This document shows, piece after piece, positions 53,185-63,426 of a DNA stretch of 64,000 nt; the first letter of the stretch is position 1; each line of letters starts with the position of its first letter. Source of the stretch: Malaciobacter pacificus (lineage in GTDB: Bacteria; Campylobacterota; Campylobacteria; Campylobacterales; Arcobacteraceae); NCBI RefSeq assembly GCF_004214795.1, contig NZ_CP035928.1:1364001-1428000 (forward strand), written 5' to 3'. The notes below the pieces were generated by a model. The model did not search any database, was not told the origin of the DNA, and was given only the letters and a program-made list of their open reading frames with translations. The translations under genes were made by a program, and so were the position numbers.

Positions 53185-54817
53185 TTGATAGCCTTACTTT
53201 ATTTTTAGGGTTTAAATAGTTATTATAAACATAATAATTAGTTAATACTTTTTTCCCATACTCTTTAGTCTCTGGATATGAAATCATTTCCATACTTAAA
53301 AAAGGTTCATATTTTTTATCAATTCTTTTGAATAAACCTTGTTTAAATTGACTTTTAGTATATCCAGCTCCCCCATTATAAGCATATGCTATAAATAAAG
53401 GGTTGTTGTTGAATTGTTTCATTAATGTTTCTAAATGATAACTCCCATATTTGATATTAACTTCTGGATTAAATTGATCATAAATATTATAATTTTCATT
53501 TAATTTATTTGCAATAGTTTCTGATAAAAATGGCATTATTTGCATAACACCTTGTGCTGTTGAAAATGAGATTGATGAAGGAATAAATAAACTCTCTTGC
53601 TTGGCAATTGAATATAACAATACTTTCTTATATGTAGAATAATCTTTTACAATATCTTTAAATGGAGTTATAAAATAATGATTTCTATATTTATGAAATC
53701 TTGTTAATACAAAGGCTAAGTGAGGTTTAGTGTTTTCATTTGTAAAAATAGTTTCATATTTTTTTAATTTATTTTCATCTAAATTCTTTTTTGTATCATC
53801 TAAAACTTTCATCCATAAAAATTGATCATAAATGTCATATTTTGTAGGAGTATTTGGAATTTCAATATCATAATAAATATTCTCTAAAGGTACTTCAAGT
53901 AGTTCTTTTGCGTAAGCAGAATATAAATTAATATGGAAGCTTTTTGATAGCTCATGTAAAAAAGTTTTATTATCAGTTACTAGATATAGCCAAAAAAGAG
54001 CTTTGTCTTTGTCACTTCGTAAATAAGACTTTTTAAATGCATTCTCAAAAAAGTAATAAGCTTTTTCATCATTATTATGATTTACAGCATTAATTCCAAG
54101 TAAAAACAATACATTTGGCGTTAAATCTTTATTATTTTTTGTATTTAGTAAAGATTTCTGTAGATTTTGTAATCTATTTTTTTTGTATATTGTATATCTT
54201 ACTAGCATCTCAAACTGTTTTTGAGTTGCTAGTTTATTTATAAACTCTTCAGAATAATTATTATCAAAATTTTTATATCGATAAGAAGTCCCAAGTTTAA
54301 AGAAAAACTTGAAAAAATTGTCATATCCATAATTTAAAGATTCACTTCCAATATCTTTATTATATATGATATTTAAATCTTTTTTTAAAGTAGGGTAGTT
54401 TTCTATCTTTTCTATAAATTTTGCAAGTTTAGCTTTTGGAATTTGAGTTGCTTCTTTTAAACTTAGACCTAAAGCAATACATTTTTCATTATTCATTTTT
54501 AATAATTCATTTATACTTGCTTGATAACACTCTAAATTTGAAGCTTTGATTTTATTATACTTTTTATAGGCATCCTTTATATATCGAGTTTTCTTATGAG
54601 CCAAGTCATAAGCTTTTTTCGCTTCTTCTAATGAAATATCATTTTGATTTAAATATTGAATAATAAAGAAGTCTCTTGAGTAGCTTTTGGGTTTTTGTTC
54701 AAGCCACTCTAAAGTGACTTGAAAATTATCTTGTAAAATTTCACTTTTTATTTCAGTATTTGCTGAAGATAAAGTAAATATAACTGCACTAGAAAGTGCA
54801 ATAAGTGTTTTTTTCAT
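53156..54817 (-). CDS. Soluble-type lytic murein transglycosylase
   Basis: An exported protein (signal MKKTLIALSSAVIFTLSSA) with a long helical superhelix (about 30-385), then an SLT domain. The catalytic Glu is in LYSIAKQESLFIPSSISF, followed by STAQGVMQIMPFLSETIA, NPEVNIKYGSYHLETLM and AYNGGAGYTKS. It cuts glycan strands in peptidoglycan, forming anhydromuramyl ends, as in Slt70-like enzymes. The length of 553 is a little short of enteric Slt (about 645). The next gene, yggT, is 9 bp upstream of its start. Confidence 0.9.
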   Translation of the reverse strand: MKKTLIALSSAVIFTLSSANTEIKSEILQDNFQVTLEWLEQKPKSYSRDFFIIQYLNQNDISLEEAKKAYDLAHKKTRYIKDAYKKYNKIKASNLECYQASINELLKMNNEKCIALGLSLKEATQIPKAKLAKFIEKIENYPTLKKDLNIIYNKDIGSESLNYGYDNFFKFFFKLGTSYRYKNFDNNYSEEFINKLATQKQFEMLVRYTIYKKNRLQNLQKSLLNTKNNKDLTPNVLFLLGINAVNHNNDEKAYYFFENAFKKSYLRSDKDKALFWLYLVTDNKTFLHELSKSFHINLYSAYAKELLEVPLENIYYDIEIPNTPTKYDIYDQFLWMKVLDDTKKNLDENKLKKYETIFTNENTKPHLAFVLTRFHKYRNHYFITPFKDIVKDYSTYKKVLLYSIAKQESLFIPSSISFSTAQGVMQIMPFLSETIANKLNENYNIYDQFNPEVNIKYGSYHLETLMKQFNNNPLFIAYAYNGGAGYTKSQFKQGLFKRIDKKYEPFLSMEMISYPETKEYGKKVLTNYYVYNNYLNPKNKVRLSTIFQTLVAP

Positions 54818-54826
54818 AATTAATTG

Positions 54827-55099
54827 CTAGTAAAATAAGTTTTTTAAGAATGTTTCTAAAAATATTAATGCAAAAATTAAAATAATTGGTGCTAAATCCA
54901 TACCACCAAATGTTGTTGGGATATATCTTCTAACAAAAGCATAAGCAGGCTCTGTTAATCTATAAAGCATTTGCACTATTGGATTATAAGGATCAGGTCT
55001 AACCCAAGTTAAAATAGCTGATATTATAATCACCCATTTATATAAAAATATAATTCCCAATACAACTGTTAAAATTGAAGAGAGTAGTGCATCTATCAT
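54827..55099 (-). CDS. YggT-family membrane protein
   Basis: A 90-residue protein with two or three membrane helices ([37 protein letters not shown]) and the YggT signature [20 protein letters not shown] plus [11 protein letters not shown]. The family is linked to membrane organisation and osmotic or division phenotypes but has no settled function. Its start overlaps the end of the GltX-like gene by 4 bases (coupled translation). Confidence 0.88.
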   Translation of the reverse strand: MIDALLSSILTVVLGIIFLYKWVIIISAILTWVRPDPYNPIVQMLYRLTEPAYAFVRRYIPTTFGGMDLAPIILIFALIFLETFLKNLFY

Positions 55100-56361
55100 T
55101 TTACAATTTCTCCTATATAATTTTTAATTAAAGAATAAACTTCATTAAGTCTTAAAGTATCTTCATTTCCTGTTAAAATATAAGCTAAAGGTTTTAAAAG
55201 TTTATCTTCTTGTAGCTTTGTTTTTTCACTTAAATATTTTTCTAAATCATTGTAATCATTAAAAAAAGGAGCATCTTTAAATGCCTCTTTTATTTTATTA
55301 TATTCATCTTCAAAACCATTTAAAGGAGTTTTCTCACTAAAAATTGTATCTATCTTATTTTTGATCTCTTTAATAGTAGAACACTCATTTAAATACAATT
55401 TTGCAAGTTTCCCAATATCACTATCAGCAAAACCTAAAATTTTAGATAATCTCATATCTTCAATTGTTTCTAAATGTTTTCTATTTATCTCTTTTAGCTT
55501 CTCAATATCAAAATCTACTGACTCTTTTGAAAGGTTTTCTATTTTAAACCATTCAATAGCTTCTTCTAGTGTAAAAATTTCTTTTGGTGTATTATTTGCA
55601 AGTAATACTAAATAGTTTGCAATAGCACTTGGTAAAAATCCATCATCAATTAACTCTTGAACTGTAAGATTAGTATTTAATGATGGTAAATGTATATAGT
55701 TTATCTCTTTGTCATATCCTAGTGAGTTTCTAATATGAATCTGTCTAGCAGTATTTAATAGATGCTCTTCATCTCTTAAAATAGTAGAGATATTCATTAT
55801 CATATCATCAGCAGCACATGAATAGTTATAAGTTGGTGTTTTATCATGAGTTAATATATGAAAAGCATCTACTTCATAAGGTTTATAAGAAATTTCACCA
55901 TTTAATGCGTCCGTAAACTTTATATCTTCTTTTGGTTTAGACATTCTTACAGTAAATGGAGCATTTGTATTTAATACTGTTTCATCAGATAATTTTTCAC
56001 AAAAATCATCATAACTAAATACTTTACCTTTATTTTCAGCTTTTTCTTTTAATTCTTGAAGTTTTTCATCACTACAAAAACATGAGAAAGCCTTTTTCTG
56101 TCCCATAAGTTGCATGGCAAGTTTTTGATGATATTTTAGTGATTCACTTTGATAAACTACACCTTTATACTCAATTGAAAAAAGATTTATTAGTTCTAAA
56201 ATCTTTTTATCCATACCTTCAATAACTTTTTCTTTTTTATAATCATCTATTCTAATTACTAAATCTTCATTTAATTGTTTTGATAATATGTAGTTATAAA
56301 TAGCAACTCTTAGTTTATTTATACTTAAATCTTCTGTTTGACTTGGTGCAAATCTTAACAA
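55096..56361 (-). CDS. Glutamyl-tRNA synthetase homologue with lost HIGH and KMSKS motifs
   Basis: The 421-residue sequence aligns in layout with Glt[21 protein letters not shown] at the start, [35 protein letters not shown] and a C-terminal helical domain. Where GltX has P-T-G-x-L-H-I-G it has Q-T-E-D-L-S-I-N. The K-x-S-K-R loop after HLP is deleted ([20 protein letters not shown]). RIEDTD is RIDDYK. These losses should abolish ATP activation, so it is probably a pseudo-synthetase. The frame is intact and starts at TTG with AAGGAAA upstream. A functional gltX must exist elsewhere. It is coupled to yggT. Confidence 0.8.
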   Translation of the reverse strand: MLRFAPSQTEDLSINKLRVAIYNYILSKQLNEDLVIRIDDYKKEKVIEGMDKKILELINLFSIEYKGVVYQSESLKYHQKLAMQLMGQKKAFSCFCSDEKLQELKEKAENKGKVFSYDDFCEKLSDETVLNTNAPFTVRMSKPKEDIKFTDALNGEISYKPYEVDAFHILTHDKTPTYNYSCAADDMIMNISTILRDEEHLLNTARQIHIRNSLGYDKEINYIHLPSLNTNLTVQELIDDGFLPSAIANYLVLLANNTPKEIFTLEEAIEWFKIENLSKESVDFDIEKLKEINRKHLETIEDMRLSKILGFADSDIGKLAKLYLNECSTIKEIKNKIDTIFSEKTPLNGFEDEYNKIKEAFKDAPFFNDYNDLEKYLSEKTKLQEDKLLKPLAYILTGNEDTLRLNEVYSLIKNYIGEIVK

Positions 56362-56363
56362 AT

Positions 56364-57656
56364 CTATTTCCTTACTATTGCAAATGTTAAATTTTTTATT
56401 TCATTATGTGATTTAATATAAGAGTTTAAATCTTCTAATGATAAATTTTGGATTTTTTCTAATTCTTTTGCTGAATAATCTAAACCTAAACCTTTATAAT
56501 AAAGCATATATGCTCTATGCAGTCTTTGAGAAAGAGTTTCATTTCTTAATGGTTCACTTCCACTTAAAAAGTTTTTAGCTGCTATTAATTCTTCTTGTGT
56601 AACACCATTTTCTACAAAATCATTTACTAAATCATTTACTATTTTTTGAGCTTCTTGTGCATTTTCATTTTTTGTTTGTAAGTATCCATTGAAATAAGAG
56701 TGAGATTTATTTATAGTTATATAACCATATGCACTATAAGCTAAACCTCTTTTTACTCTAATTTCTTCCATTAGTCTTGAACCAAAACCAGAACCACCTA
56801 AAATAAATGAGGCTACCTTTGCTTTATAATTGTTTTCATCTTTAGGATCTACATTAAAAGAACTACCAAAGTATATGTATGCTTGTTGAGTATCTTTAAT
56901 TAATGTTTTTTCTTCTTTCTTAGAGTTGATATCTATTAGTTTTAATTTTGCTTTTTCACCAGTTTTTAAAGTTTTTAATATAGGTGTTACTAATTCTTCA
57001 AACTCTTCAAATGTATAATCTCCACCTGCAACTAAAATTAGATTGTTTAAAACTAAAGTTTTATCAAGAAACTTTTTAACATCATCTATTTTTATTTTTG
57101 AAATTGATTCAATAGTTCCAGAACTAGAGTTTTCTAAAGGAGTGTCTTTAAATAACATTGATTTTAGAAGGTTTTTTGAAACATAGTCGTAATCATTCTC
57201 TTTTCTTTTTAATGCACCTGTTTGGATTGTTTTAATTTTCTCTAATGTATCTTTAGAATAATTTGGTGATTTTAATAAGTCATTTAAAAGTTTTATAGCT
57301 TTATTAGATACATCTTTTAAATTTGATAACTCTATTACAAATGTTTCAAAACCATTTGACGCGCTTAAAGATATAGCATTTTCTTCAAGTTTTTGTGCAA
57401 ACTTAACTGAACCTAACTCTTTTGTTCCTTCGTTTAAAACTTTTGAAGATATATTTGCTAAACCACTTTTTTTGCCATCTTGGATATAGCCAGAGTTTTG
57501 AAAAACCATTTGTAAATTTAATATTGGTAAACTTTTTTGTTCCTCAAAAATAACTGGAACTTCAATATTATCTATTTTTATGTACTTGATTTGTGCACCC
57601 ATTAAACTTCCTTGTATAATTGCTAATATTAATAAAATTTGTAATTTTATTTTCAT
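56364..57656 (-). CDS. M16-family (insulinase-like) exported protein without zinc motif
   Basis: A signal peptide ([17 protein letters not shown]) and two M16-type halves: [20 protein letters not shown] and, in the second, [20 protein letters not shown] followed by LAYSAYGYI. Active M16 enzymes have H-x-x-E-H after G-L-A; here the sequence is [16 protein letters not shown], so the zinc site is absent. The C-terminal R-x-x-L-A-Y-S segment typical of substrate-binding subunits is kept. It is likely a non-catalytic periplasmic partner or chaperone-like protein. It lies between mqnC and the GltX-like gene with short spacing. Confidence 0.8.
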   Translation of the reverse strand: MKIKLQILLILAIIQGSLMGAQIKYIKIDNIEVPVIFEEQKSLPILNLQMVFQNSGYIQDGKKSGLANISSKVLNEGTKELGSVKFAQKLEENAISLSASNGFETFVIELSNLKDVSNKAIKLLNDLLKSPNYSKDTLEKIKTIQTGALKRKENDYDYVSKNLLKSMLFKDTPLENSSSGTIESISKIKIDDVKKFLDKTLVLNNLILVAGGDYTFEEFEELVTPILKTLKTGEKAKLKLIDINSKKEEKTLIKDTQQAYIYFGSSFNVDPKDENNYKAKVASFILGGSGFGSRLMEEIRVKRGLAYSAYGYITINKSHSYFNGYLQTKNENAQEAQKIVNDLVNDFVENGVTQEELIAAKNFLSGSEPLRNETLSQRLHRAYMLYYKGLGLDYSAKELEKIQNLSLEDLNSYIKSHNEIKNLTFAIVRK

Positions 57657-57673
57657 GATAGCTTTAACTCCTC

Positions 57674-58762
57674 TTAGAATTTTTCTAAAATCTCGTAAGC
57701 TGTATTTCTTTTTGCTGGGTTCTCTCCAACATCTTTGATAAGTCTAATCATCTCATCTTGATTCATTCTATTAGCAGCACCTGCTGCTTTTACTACATTT
57801 TCTTCCATCATAGTACTTCCTAAATCATTTGCACCAAATTTAAGTGCTAATTGACCTACATATGAGCCTTGAGTTACCCACGAACTTTGCATATTTTTAA
57901 AGTTATCTAAATATAGTCTTGAAACGGCAAGTAGTCTTAAGTATCTATTTGAAGATTGTGGTTTTATTTGGGGATGTTCTTCCATAAGTTTTGTATTTTG
58001 ACCTTGGAAAGACCACATAATAAATGCTCTAAAACCGCCTGTTTCATCTTGTAGTTTTCTTAAGTGTTCCCAATGCTCAATTATCTCTTCATCAGTTTCA
58101 ACTGTACCAAACATCATAGTTGCAGTTGTTTTCATACCAATTGAGTGTGCAAGTCTGTGAACTTCTAGCCATTCACTTGTATCCATTTTCTTTGGAGCAA
58201 TAATATCTCTTACTCTATCAGATAAAATTTCAGCTCCTGCTCCTGGAATAGAACTTAATCCTTTAGCTTGTAGTCTTTTTAAAACTTCAAGTTTAGAGAT
58301 TTTTGAAACTCTTGCAATAAACTCTATTTCAATAGCTGAAAAACCATGAATTGTAATTTGTGGATATTTTGTATGAATATGATCTACTAACTCTTCATAG
58401 TAATCAATTTTTAATTTTGGATGAACTCCACCTTGGAATAGGATTTGTGTTCCACCAATTTCAAGTAATTCATCAATCTTTTTATCAATCTCTTCAAATT
58501 TTAAAACATATGAATCTTCATCTCTACCGTGTCTATAAAAAGCACAGAATTTACAATCAACCCAACATACATTTGTGTAGTTGATATTTCTATCAACGAT
58601 AAATGATGTAATTTTTTCAGGGTGTAGTTGTGCTTTTTTTGCACTTGCTAATTCCCCTAACTCTAATAAAGAAGCATTTTTTATTAAATCTAATGCTTCT
58701 TCATTTGTAATTCTTCTATTTATAATATCTTTATCTATTTTATTTTCTATTTTTTTTACCAT
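57674..58762 (-). CDS. mqnC: Dehypoxanthine futalosine cyclase MqnC
   Basis: A radical-SAM enzyme of the futalosine menaquinone pathway that cyclises dehypoxanthine futalosine. The CxxxCxxC cluster is in VCWVDCKFCAFYRHG. FIVDRNINYTNVC, FQGGVHPKLKIDYYEELV, HGFSAIEIEFIA and LSSIPGAGAEILSDRVRDII are MqnC-type rather than MqnE-type. The length of 362 is normal. It overlaps the bamA stop by one base and shows that the organism makes menaquinone by the alternative route. Confidence 0.92.
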   Translation of the reverse strand: MVKKIENKIDKDIINRRITNEEALDLIKNASLLELGELASAKKAQLHPEKITSFIVDRNINYTNVCWVDCKFCAFYRHGRDEDSYVLKFEEIDKKIDELLEIGGTQILFQGGVHPKLKIDYYEELVDHIHTKYPQITIHGFSAIEIEFIARVSKISKLEVLKRLQAKGLSSIPGAGAEILSDRVRDIIAPKKMDTSEWLEVHRLAHSIGMKTTATMMFGTVETDEEIIEHWEHLRKLQDETGGFRAFIMWSFQGQNTKLMEEHPQIKPQSSNRYLRLLAVSRLYLDNFKNMQSSWVTQGSYVGQLALKFGANDLGSTMMEENVVKAAGAANRMNQDEMIRLIKDVGENPAKRNTAYEILEKF

Positions 58763-61032
58763 TAGAATGCTGCTCCTAGTGAGAATTCAAATGATGAAGT
58801 TTCATCACCTGGTTTATCATTTAAAGGTCTTGCAAAAATAAGTTGTAATGGTCCAAATGGTGAAATCCATTCTAGTAATGCACCTGTACTAACTCTTGAG
58901 TCTTTAGAAAAGTCATCAACTCCAATAGAACCATAATCAGCAAATATTGCCCATCTCATGTTAGCTGTTGGAATAAGTGGGAAACTCATTTCAACTGAGT
59001 TTGCAAACATATATTTGTATGGCTCTTCAACTTCACCATCTTCATTATTTGGTCCAAATGCATAAGATTTAAATCCTCTTAAACTTCTAGTACCACCTAA
59101 GTATAAAGAATCCCCTTGATTAATTTGTCCATTATCAACTAAAACTTTTACTTGTGTTTTAAATCTAAAAATCCAATCTAATTCTGTTAAATCTTCAATT
59201 GAGTAGAAATATTTTAAGTATGAACTAGATTTTACATATTTTGAATCACCACCAATTCCTGCATACTCTAAAGAAGTACCAATTTTAAAACCTTCTCTTG
59301 GAATATAAAAATCATCCGTATTATCAAAGTTAATATAAGGAGTTATTGAGCTAGTTGTATAGTCAGCATCTTCTAAATATGTTAATGGATTTCCATCCCC
59401 ATCAATTGCTGGTTTAGCAAAATCACTATCCCAAGTATAATCCTCTTTTATAAAGTCAAGTCTATACTTAGCTCCTGCATATAAGTTTCTAACTATTTCT
59501 CTTCCAACTCCAACTGTAAAACCTTTTACAGTTTTAGTTGATTCATAGTTGTCTCTATCAATTTCACTTTCATTACTGTGAATATCTATTGTAGCATTAT
59601 ATTTACTATCAAATATAGCTGGATTAGTTAATTGTAATGAAAAATCACTTTGGTGGGCTGATAGTTCTGTACTTAATGATGCACCTATTCCTGAACCAAA
59701 TACATTCTTATCTGAAATTGCAGCATTAACCATTAGTTTATCATAAGATCCATATCCTCCACCAAGCATAAGTGAACCAGTAGCTGCCTCAGTTACTTTA
59801 ACTAAGATATCTACTTTATCTTCACTAACTCTTTTTTCTTCAATAATTACATCTTCAAAGAAACCAGATCTTTTTAATTTGTTTTTTGAATCTTTAAAAT
59901 CTGTTAAATTATATAAATCACCTGGGGCTAAGTATACATTTCTTCTAATTACTCTATCTAAAGTTCTACTATTGCCAGAAATTTTTACATCATTTATATA
60001 AACTTGTTTTCCTGGAATTACATTAAATATAACATCAACTTTAGAATCGTCTTTTTCTTTTTTAATATCAAATCTTACATCAGCAAAAGCGTAACCTTTA
60101 TTAGCTACTTGTGTTTTAATATAATCTTGGTCTTGTCTTAGTTTTTTAATATTAAAAGTATTACCAACGATAAGTTTTAATTCAGGGTATAAATCATCAG
60201 CTTTTACAATTGATTCATCCACATATATTTTTATGTCATTAGTTGTGTATTTAGTCCCTTCTTCAATGAAAAAGTCAAGTTTTGCTTGATTTGATGCAAA
60301 GTCAATATCTAAATAAGGTTCTTTTACTTTAGCATCTAAATATCCCTTTTCAAAATAAAGTTCATTTATTCTTCTTGCATCATATTTTAACTGATCAGCT
60401 TTTACTTCTCCATCATTTTGCCCAAACCACCATGAGGCAAACTCTTTTTCTTTGTTTGCTGTTACGTGATCAAAATCATCTTGGTCTAGTTTGTCTGCGC
60501 CATAATAGTTAGCTTTTTTAATTATTATCTCATCACCTTTATTTACATTAAAAGTTAATGATACTGAGTGTTTGTTTAGCTCTTCAACTTCTATTTCAAC
60601 AACTGAATTGATAAATCCTTCATTTTCTAACATATCTAAAAGAGTTTTCTTAGCATCTTCAACTCTTTTATTAGTATACATAGCACCTTTTTTAAGGTTT
60701 ATCATTGTTTTTAAAGCATCAATATCTTCAGCTCTTGTTTTATATCCTTTGATATCAACTTTTGCAATGGAAGGTTTCTCTTCAAATAAAATTCTTAAAT
60801 TTCCATTCTCTTCTTCTGCAAGAATATCAGTAAAATAGCCATAGCTATAAAAGGTCTTTATAGCATTATTTAGTTTTTGAAAGTCTAATTGATCACCAAC
60901 TTTTAAATCTAAAGTTTCATTAATGATTTTTGGTGAGATTTTATTAAGATTAACAAAATCAATCGATTTAATTGTTTGAGCACTTAATACTGTTGCACAA
61001 GCAAGGGAAAATAGTATTACTTTATTTTTCAC
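58762..61032 (-). CDS. bamA: Outer-membrane protein assembly factor BamA
   Basis: Central component for folding beta-barrel proteins into the outer membrane. The 756 residues have a signal peptide (VILFSLACATVLSAQ), five POTRA domains (about 18-400; for example TIKSIDFVNLNKISPKIINE, GKQVYINDVKISGNSRTLDR) and a 16-strand barrel with the VRGF-like loop motif (LGGTRSLRGFKSYAFGPNN). The last residues SSFEFSLGAAF end with the C-terminal aromatic needed for barrel insertion. It precedes mqnC with a one-base overlap and is divergent from tyrA. Confidence 0.95.
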   Translation of the reverse strand: MKNKVILFSLACATVLSAQTIKSIDFVNLNKISPKIINETLDLKVGDQLDFQKLNNAIKTFYSYGYFTDILAEEENGNLRILFEEKPSIAKVDIKGYKTRAEDIDALKTMINLKKGAMYTNKRVEDAKKTLLDMLENEGFINSVVEIEVEELNKHSVSLTFNVNKGDEIIIKKANYYGADKLDQDDFDHVTANKEKEFASWWFGQNDGEVKADQLKYDARRINELYFEKGYLDAKVKEPYLDIDFASNQAKLDFFIEEGTKYTTNDIKIYVDESIVKADDLYPELKLIVGNTFNIKKLRQDQDYIKTQVANKGYAFADVRFDIKKEKDDSKVDVIFNVIPGKQVYINDVKISGNSRTLDRVIRRNVYLAPGDLYNLTDFKDSKNKLKRSGFFEDVIIEEKRVSEDKVDILVKVTEAATGSLMLGGGYGSYDKLMVNAAISDKNVFGSGIGASLSTELSAHQSDFSLQLTNPAIFDSKYNATIDIHSNESEIDRDNYESTKTVKGFTVGVGREIVRNLYAGAKYRLDFIKEDYTWDSDFAKPAIDGDGNPLTYLEDADYTTSSITPYINFDNTDDFYIPREGFKIGTSLEYAGIGGDSKYVKSSSYLKYFYSIEDLTELDWIFRFKTQVKVLVDNGQINQGDSLYLGGTRSLRGFKSYAFGPNNEDGEVEEPYKYMFANSVEMSFPLIPTANMRWAIFADYGSIGVDDFSKDSRVSTGALLEWISPFGPLQLIFARPLNDKPGDETSSFEFSLGAAF

Positions 61033-61098
61033 AACTATCCTTAATATATATTAATAGGTTGATAATATAACTAAATTAACTTTATATGATAATTAAGA

Positions 61099-61104
61099 TA
61101 TAAT
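61099..61104 (+). promoter_or_regulatory. -10 box of tyrA
   Basis: TATAAT at 61099-61104, about 30 bp before the TTG start of tyrA, in the divergent bamA/tyrA gap. Confidence 0.6.
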
Positions 61105-61133
61105 AGATATTTAATTTATTAAAGGATTATGAT

Positions 61134-61964
61134 TTGAACGTAGGAATTATAGGTTTAGGTTTAATGGGTGGGTCATTAGCTAAAGCCTTAAAAAAATATG
61201 CATTAGCAACTAAAATTTATGGATATGCAAGAAGTGAAAAGACTAAAAAAGAGATTTTAGAATTAAATTTAGTTGATGAGATTGCTACTATTGATACTAT
61301 AAAAGAAAAATGTGATTTAATTGTATTAGCAATGCCAGTTGATAATATTATTGCTTTTTTTCCAAATTTATTAGATATAAAAGATGATACTACAATAATG
61401 GATTTAGGTTCAACAAAAGAGTTTATTATAAAAAATATTCCCCATACTATTAGAACAAATTTTGTAGCAGCTCATCCAATGTGTGGAAATGAAAAGTTTG
61501 GTCCAAAAGCTGCAATGGATAATCTATATGAAGGTAAAACAATAGTTTTATGTGATTTAGAAGCAAATGATGATTTACATAAAAATAGGGTAATAACTCT
61601 TTTCCAAGAAATTGGAATGAGACTTGTAATGATGAATGCCCATGACCATGATGTTCATGCTTGTTATATGTCTCATTTACCTCATGCTATTTCATACTCA
61701 TTAGCAAATACTGTAATGGGACATGAAGATCCAAAATCTATTATAGCACTTGCTGCTGGTGGATTTAGAGATATGAGTAGAATTGCAAAATCTAGTCCTG
61801 ATATGTGGACTGATATTTTTAGACAAAATAGAGATAATCTTTTAGATTCAATTGAGCTTTTTAATAAGCAAATGAGTGATGTTAAAAAAATGGTTGAAGA
61901 CGAAGATTATGAAAAATTAAAAGAGTGGATGCATAAAGCAACAAGTTTACATGAGATACTTTAA
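61134..61964 (+). CDS. tyrA: Prephenate dehydrogenase
   Basis: Converts prephenate to 4-hydroxyphenylpyruvate with NAD+ in tyrosine synthesis. The Rossmann motif GIIGLGLMGGSLAKALKK, IVLAMPVDNII, MDLGSTKEFI, AAHPMCGNEKFGPKAA and the catalytic His segment MSHLPHAISYSLA are present. Start is TTG 61134 with AAAGGA upstream. The length of 276 matches monofunctional TyrA without ACT domain. It is monocistronic with its own terminator. Confidence 0.93.
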   Translation: MNVGIIGLGLMGGSLAKALKKYALATKIYGYARSEKTKKEILELNLVDEIATIDTIKEKCDLIVLAMPVDNIIAFFPNLLDIKDDTTIMDLGSTKEFIIKNIPHTIRTNFVAAHPMCGNEKFGPKAAMDNLYEGKTIVLCDLEANDDLHKNRVITLFQEIGMRLVMMNAHDHDVHACYMSHLPHAISYSLANTVMGHEDPKSIIALAAGGFRDMSRIAKSSPDMWTDIFRQNRDNLLDSIELFNKQMSDVKKMVEDEDYEKLKEWMHKATSLHEIL

Positions 61965-61985
61965 TTAGTATCTCATCTTTTTTTA
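61951..61985 (+). terminator. Intrinsic terminator of tyrA
   Basis: ATGAGATACT / TTAATT / AGTATCTCAT is a perfect 10-bp stem followed by CTTTTTTTAT. The tyrA stop codon is in the loop. Confidence 0.95.
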
Positions 61986-62783
61986 TATATTTTCAATTGC
62001 TTCAAAAACTTTTATTGCTTGATAGTGTTCTTTTACGTCATGGCATCTAATTATACTAGCACCATTTTGTATTGATTTTAAATGAATTGCTAATGTTCCA
62101 GGAAGTCTTTGCTCAATTGAACTTGGAACAATTTTATCTATCATTGATTTTCTACTAGCCCCAATTAAAAGTTCATATCCAAAGTGTTTGAAGTGCGATA
62201 ATTTATTTAATAGTGTTAAGTTATGTTCTAAATTTTTACCAAAACCAATACCAACATCTAAAACAATATCATTTATTCCAAAACTTTTTGCCTTTGAAAT
62301 TTGATTTTTAAAGTATTCATCTATTTCTAAAACTACATTTTCATAATTTGGATTATTTTGCATATTTGTAGGGTCATTTTGCATATGCATAATTACAACT
62401 TGAGCATTATATTTTGCTGCAATCTTACAAACTTCATCATTTTGTAAACCTGTAATATCATTTACAATTTTAAAGCCTTTATTTAAAACATAATCAATAA
62501 CTTTTGGAGCATAAGAGTCAATTGAAAAATCTACTTTTTTATAATACTTATTTGTATAAATTGTATTAACAATATCTTTAATTCTTTCTAGTTCAGCATC
62601 TTCACTAATGGCAATACTTCCAGGTCTACTTGAAACAGCTCCAATATCAATAATATCAGCACCATCTTCAATCATTTGTTCTATTTTCTTAGAGGCTTGA
62701 GAATTATCAAATCTACTTTGTGAAAAAAATGAATCTTCATTGGCATTTAATACACCCATGATTTTATTATTGTATGTATTCAT
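61983..62783 (-). CDS. folP: Dihydropteroate synthase
   Basis: Joins p-aminobenzoate to dihydropterin pyrophosphate in folate synthesis; target of sulfonamides. The 266 residues include the first signature MGVLNANEDSFFSQSRF (usual form N-V-T-P-D-S-F-S-D-G-G; here altered in a way that remains acidic and Ser-rich), ADIIDIGAVSSRPGS, KIVNDITGL, VIMHMQND and GIGFGKNLEHNL, LIGASRKSMI. It follows holB with an 18-bp gap in a hobA-holB-folP cluster known in Campylobacterota. Confidence 0.9.
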   Translation of the reverse strand: MNTYNNKIMGVLNANEDSFFSQSRFDNSQASKKIEQMIEDGADIIDIGAVSSRPGSIAISEDAELERIKDIVNTIYTNKYYKKVDFSIDSYAPKVIDYVLNKGFKIVNDITGLQNDEVCKIAAKYNAQVVIMHMQNDPTNMQNNPNYENVVLEIDEYFKNQISKAKSFGINDIVLDVGIGFGKNLEHNLTLLNKLSHFKHFGYELLIGASRKSMIDKIVPSSIEQRLPGTLAIHLKSIQNGASIIRCHDVKEHYQAIKVFEAIENI

Positions 62784-62801
62784 TATATAATACCTTATTT
62801 A

Positions 62802-63425
62802 TTAATTTTGTTTATTTGCTAAAGTTAAAAGTAGGGTAGTTAAAACATTAATTGGTTTTGAGTTTAAATCAATTAGTTTTATAGATTTTGAGAATATTTC
62901 TAATTGGTTTTGTGATAATTCTAGGTTTTGAAGTTTTGCTTTCAATAAAATTGATTCAACTAATTCTTTTGCTTCATTTTTAGAAACTCTTTGATTATCT
63001 TTTAAAAAAGAGTACATATCTTTTAGATCAAGTTTTGCAATATCTAATTTACAAGGCTCTTTAGAAATAGAAGTTTTTAAATATTTATAGGGGATTCTTG
63101 AATAAATTGTAGGTAAAATTGATGATTTTGAATTTGTAACTATTATAAAAACAACATTTTTAGGTGGTTCTTCTAATATTTTTAATAAAGAGTTTTGTGC
63201 TTCTCTTCTAAATGTAGTTCCACATAAAAAGATATATTTTTTTTCATTTGAAGCTATATATGCCTCTTTTATAGTTAAATTTGCTTGGGCAATTTGAAAT
63301 TCATCTTTCTCTTCATTTTTAATTACTCTTGTATAATGAGTTGGATATAAAGGTGATAGCTTATTTAAAGTCTCTGTTATATCATTAACAATTAAAATAC
63401 AAGAATCATCTATAAAAGTTAACAT
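62802..63425 (-). CDS. holB: DNA polymerase III delta' subunit (short HolB)
   Basis: Clamp-loader subunit. The 207-residue protein is shorter than the enteric form (about 330) as is usual in Campylobacterota. KYIFLCGTTFRREAQNSLLK, ILEEPPKNVVFIIVTNSKSS and ILPTIYSRIPYKYL match the delta' sensor and SRC-like regions (S-R-I replacing S-R-C). The Walker A motif is lost, as typical for delta'. It is 1 bp from hobA, in keeping with replication-gene clustering. Confidence 0.85.
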   Translation of the reverse strand: MLTFIDDSCILIVNDITETLNKLSPLYPTHYTRVIKNEEKDEFQIAQANLTIKEAYIASNEKKYIFLCGTTFRREAQNSLLKILEEPPKNVVFIIVTNSKSSILPTIYSRIPYKYLKTSISKEPCKLDIAKLDLKDMYSFLKDNQRVSKNEAKELVESILLKAKLQNLELSQNQLEIFSKSIKLIDLNSKPINVLTTLLLTLANKQN

Positions 63426-63426
63426 A

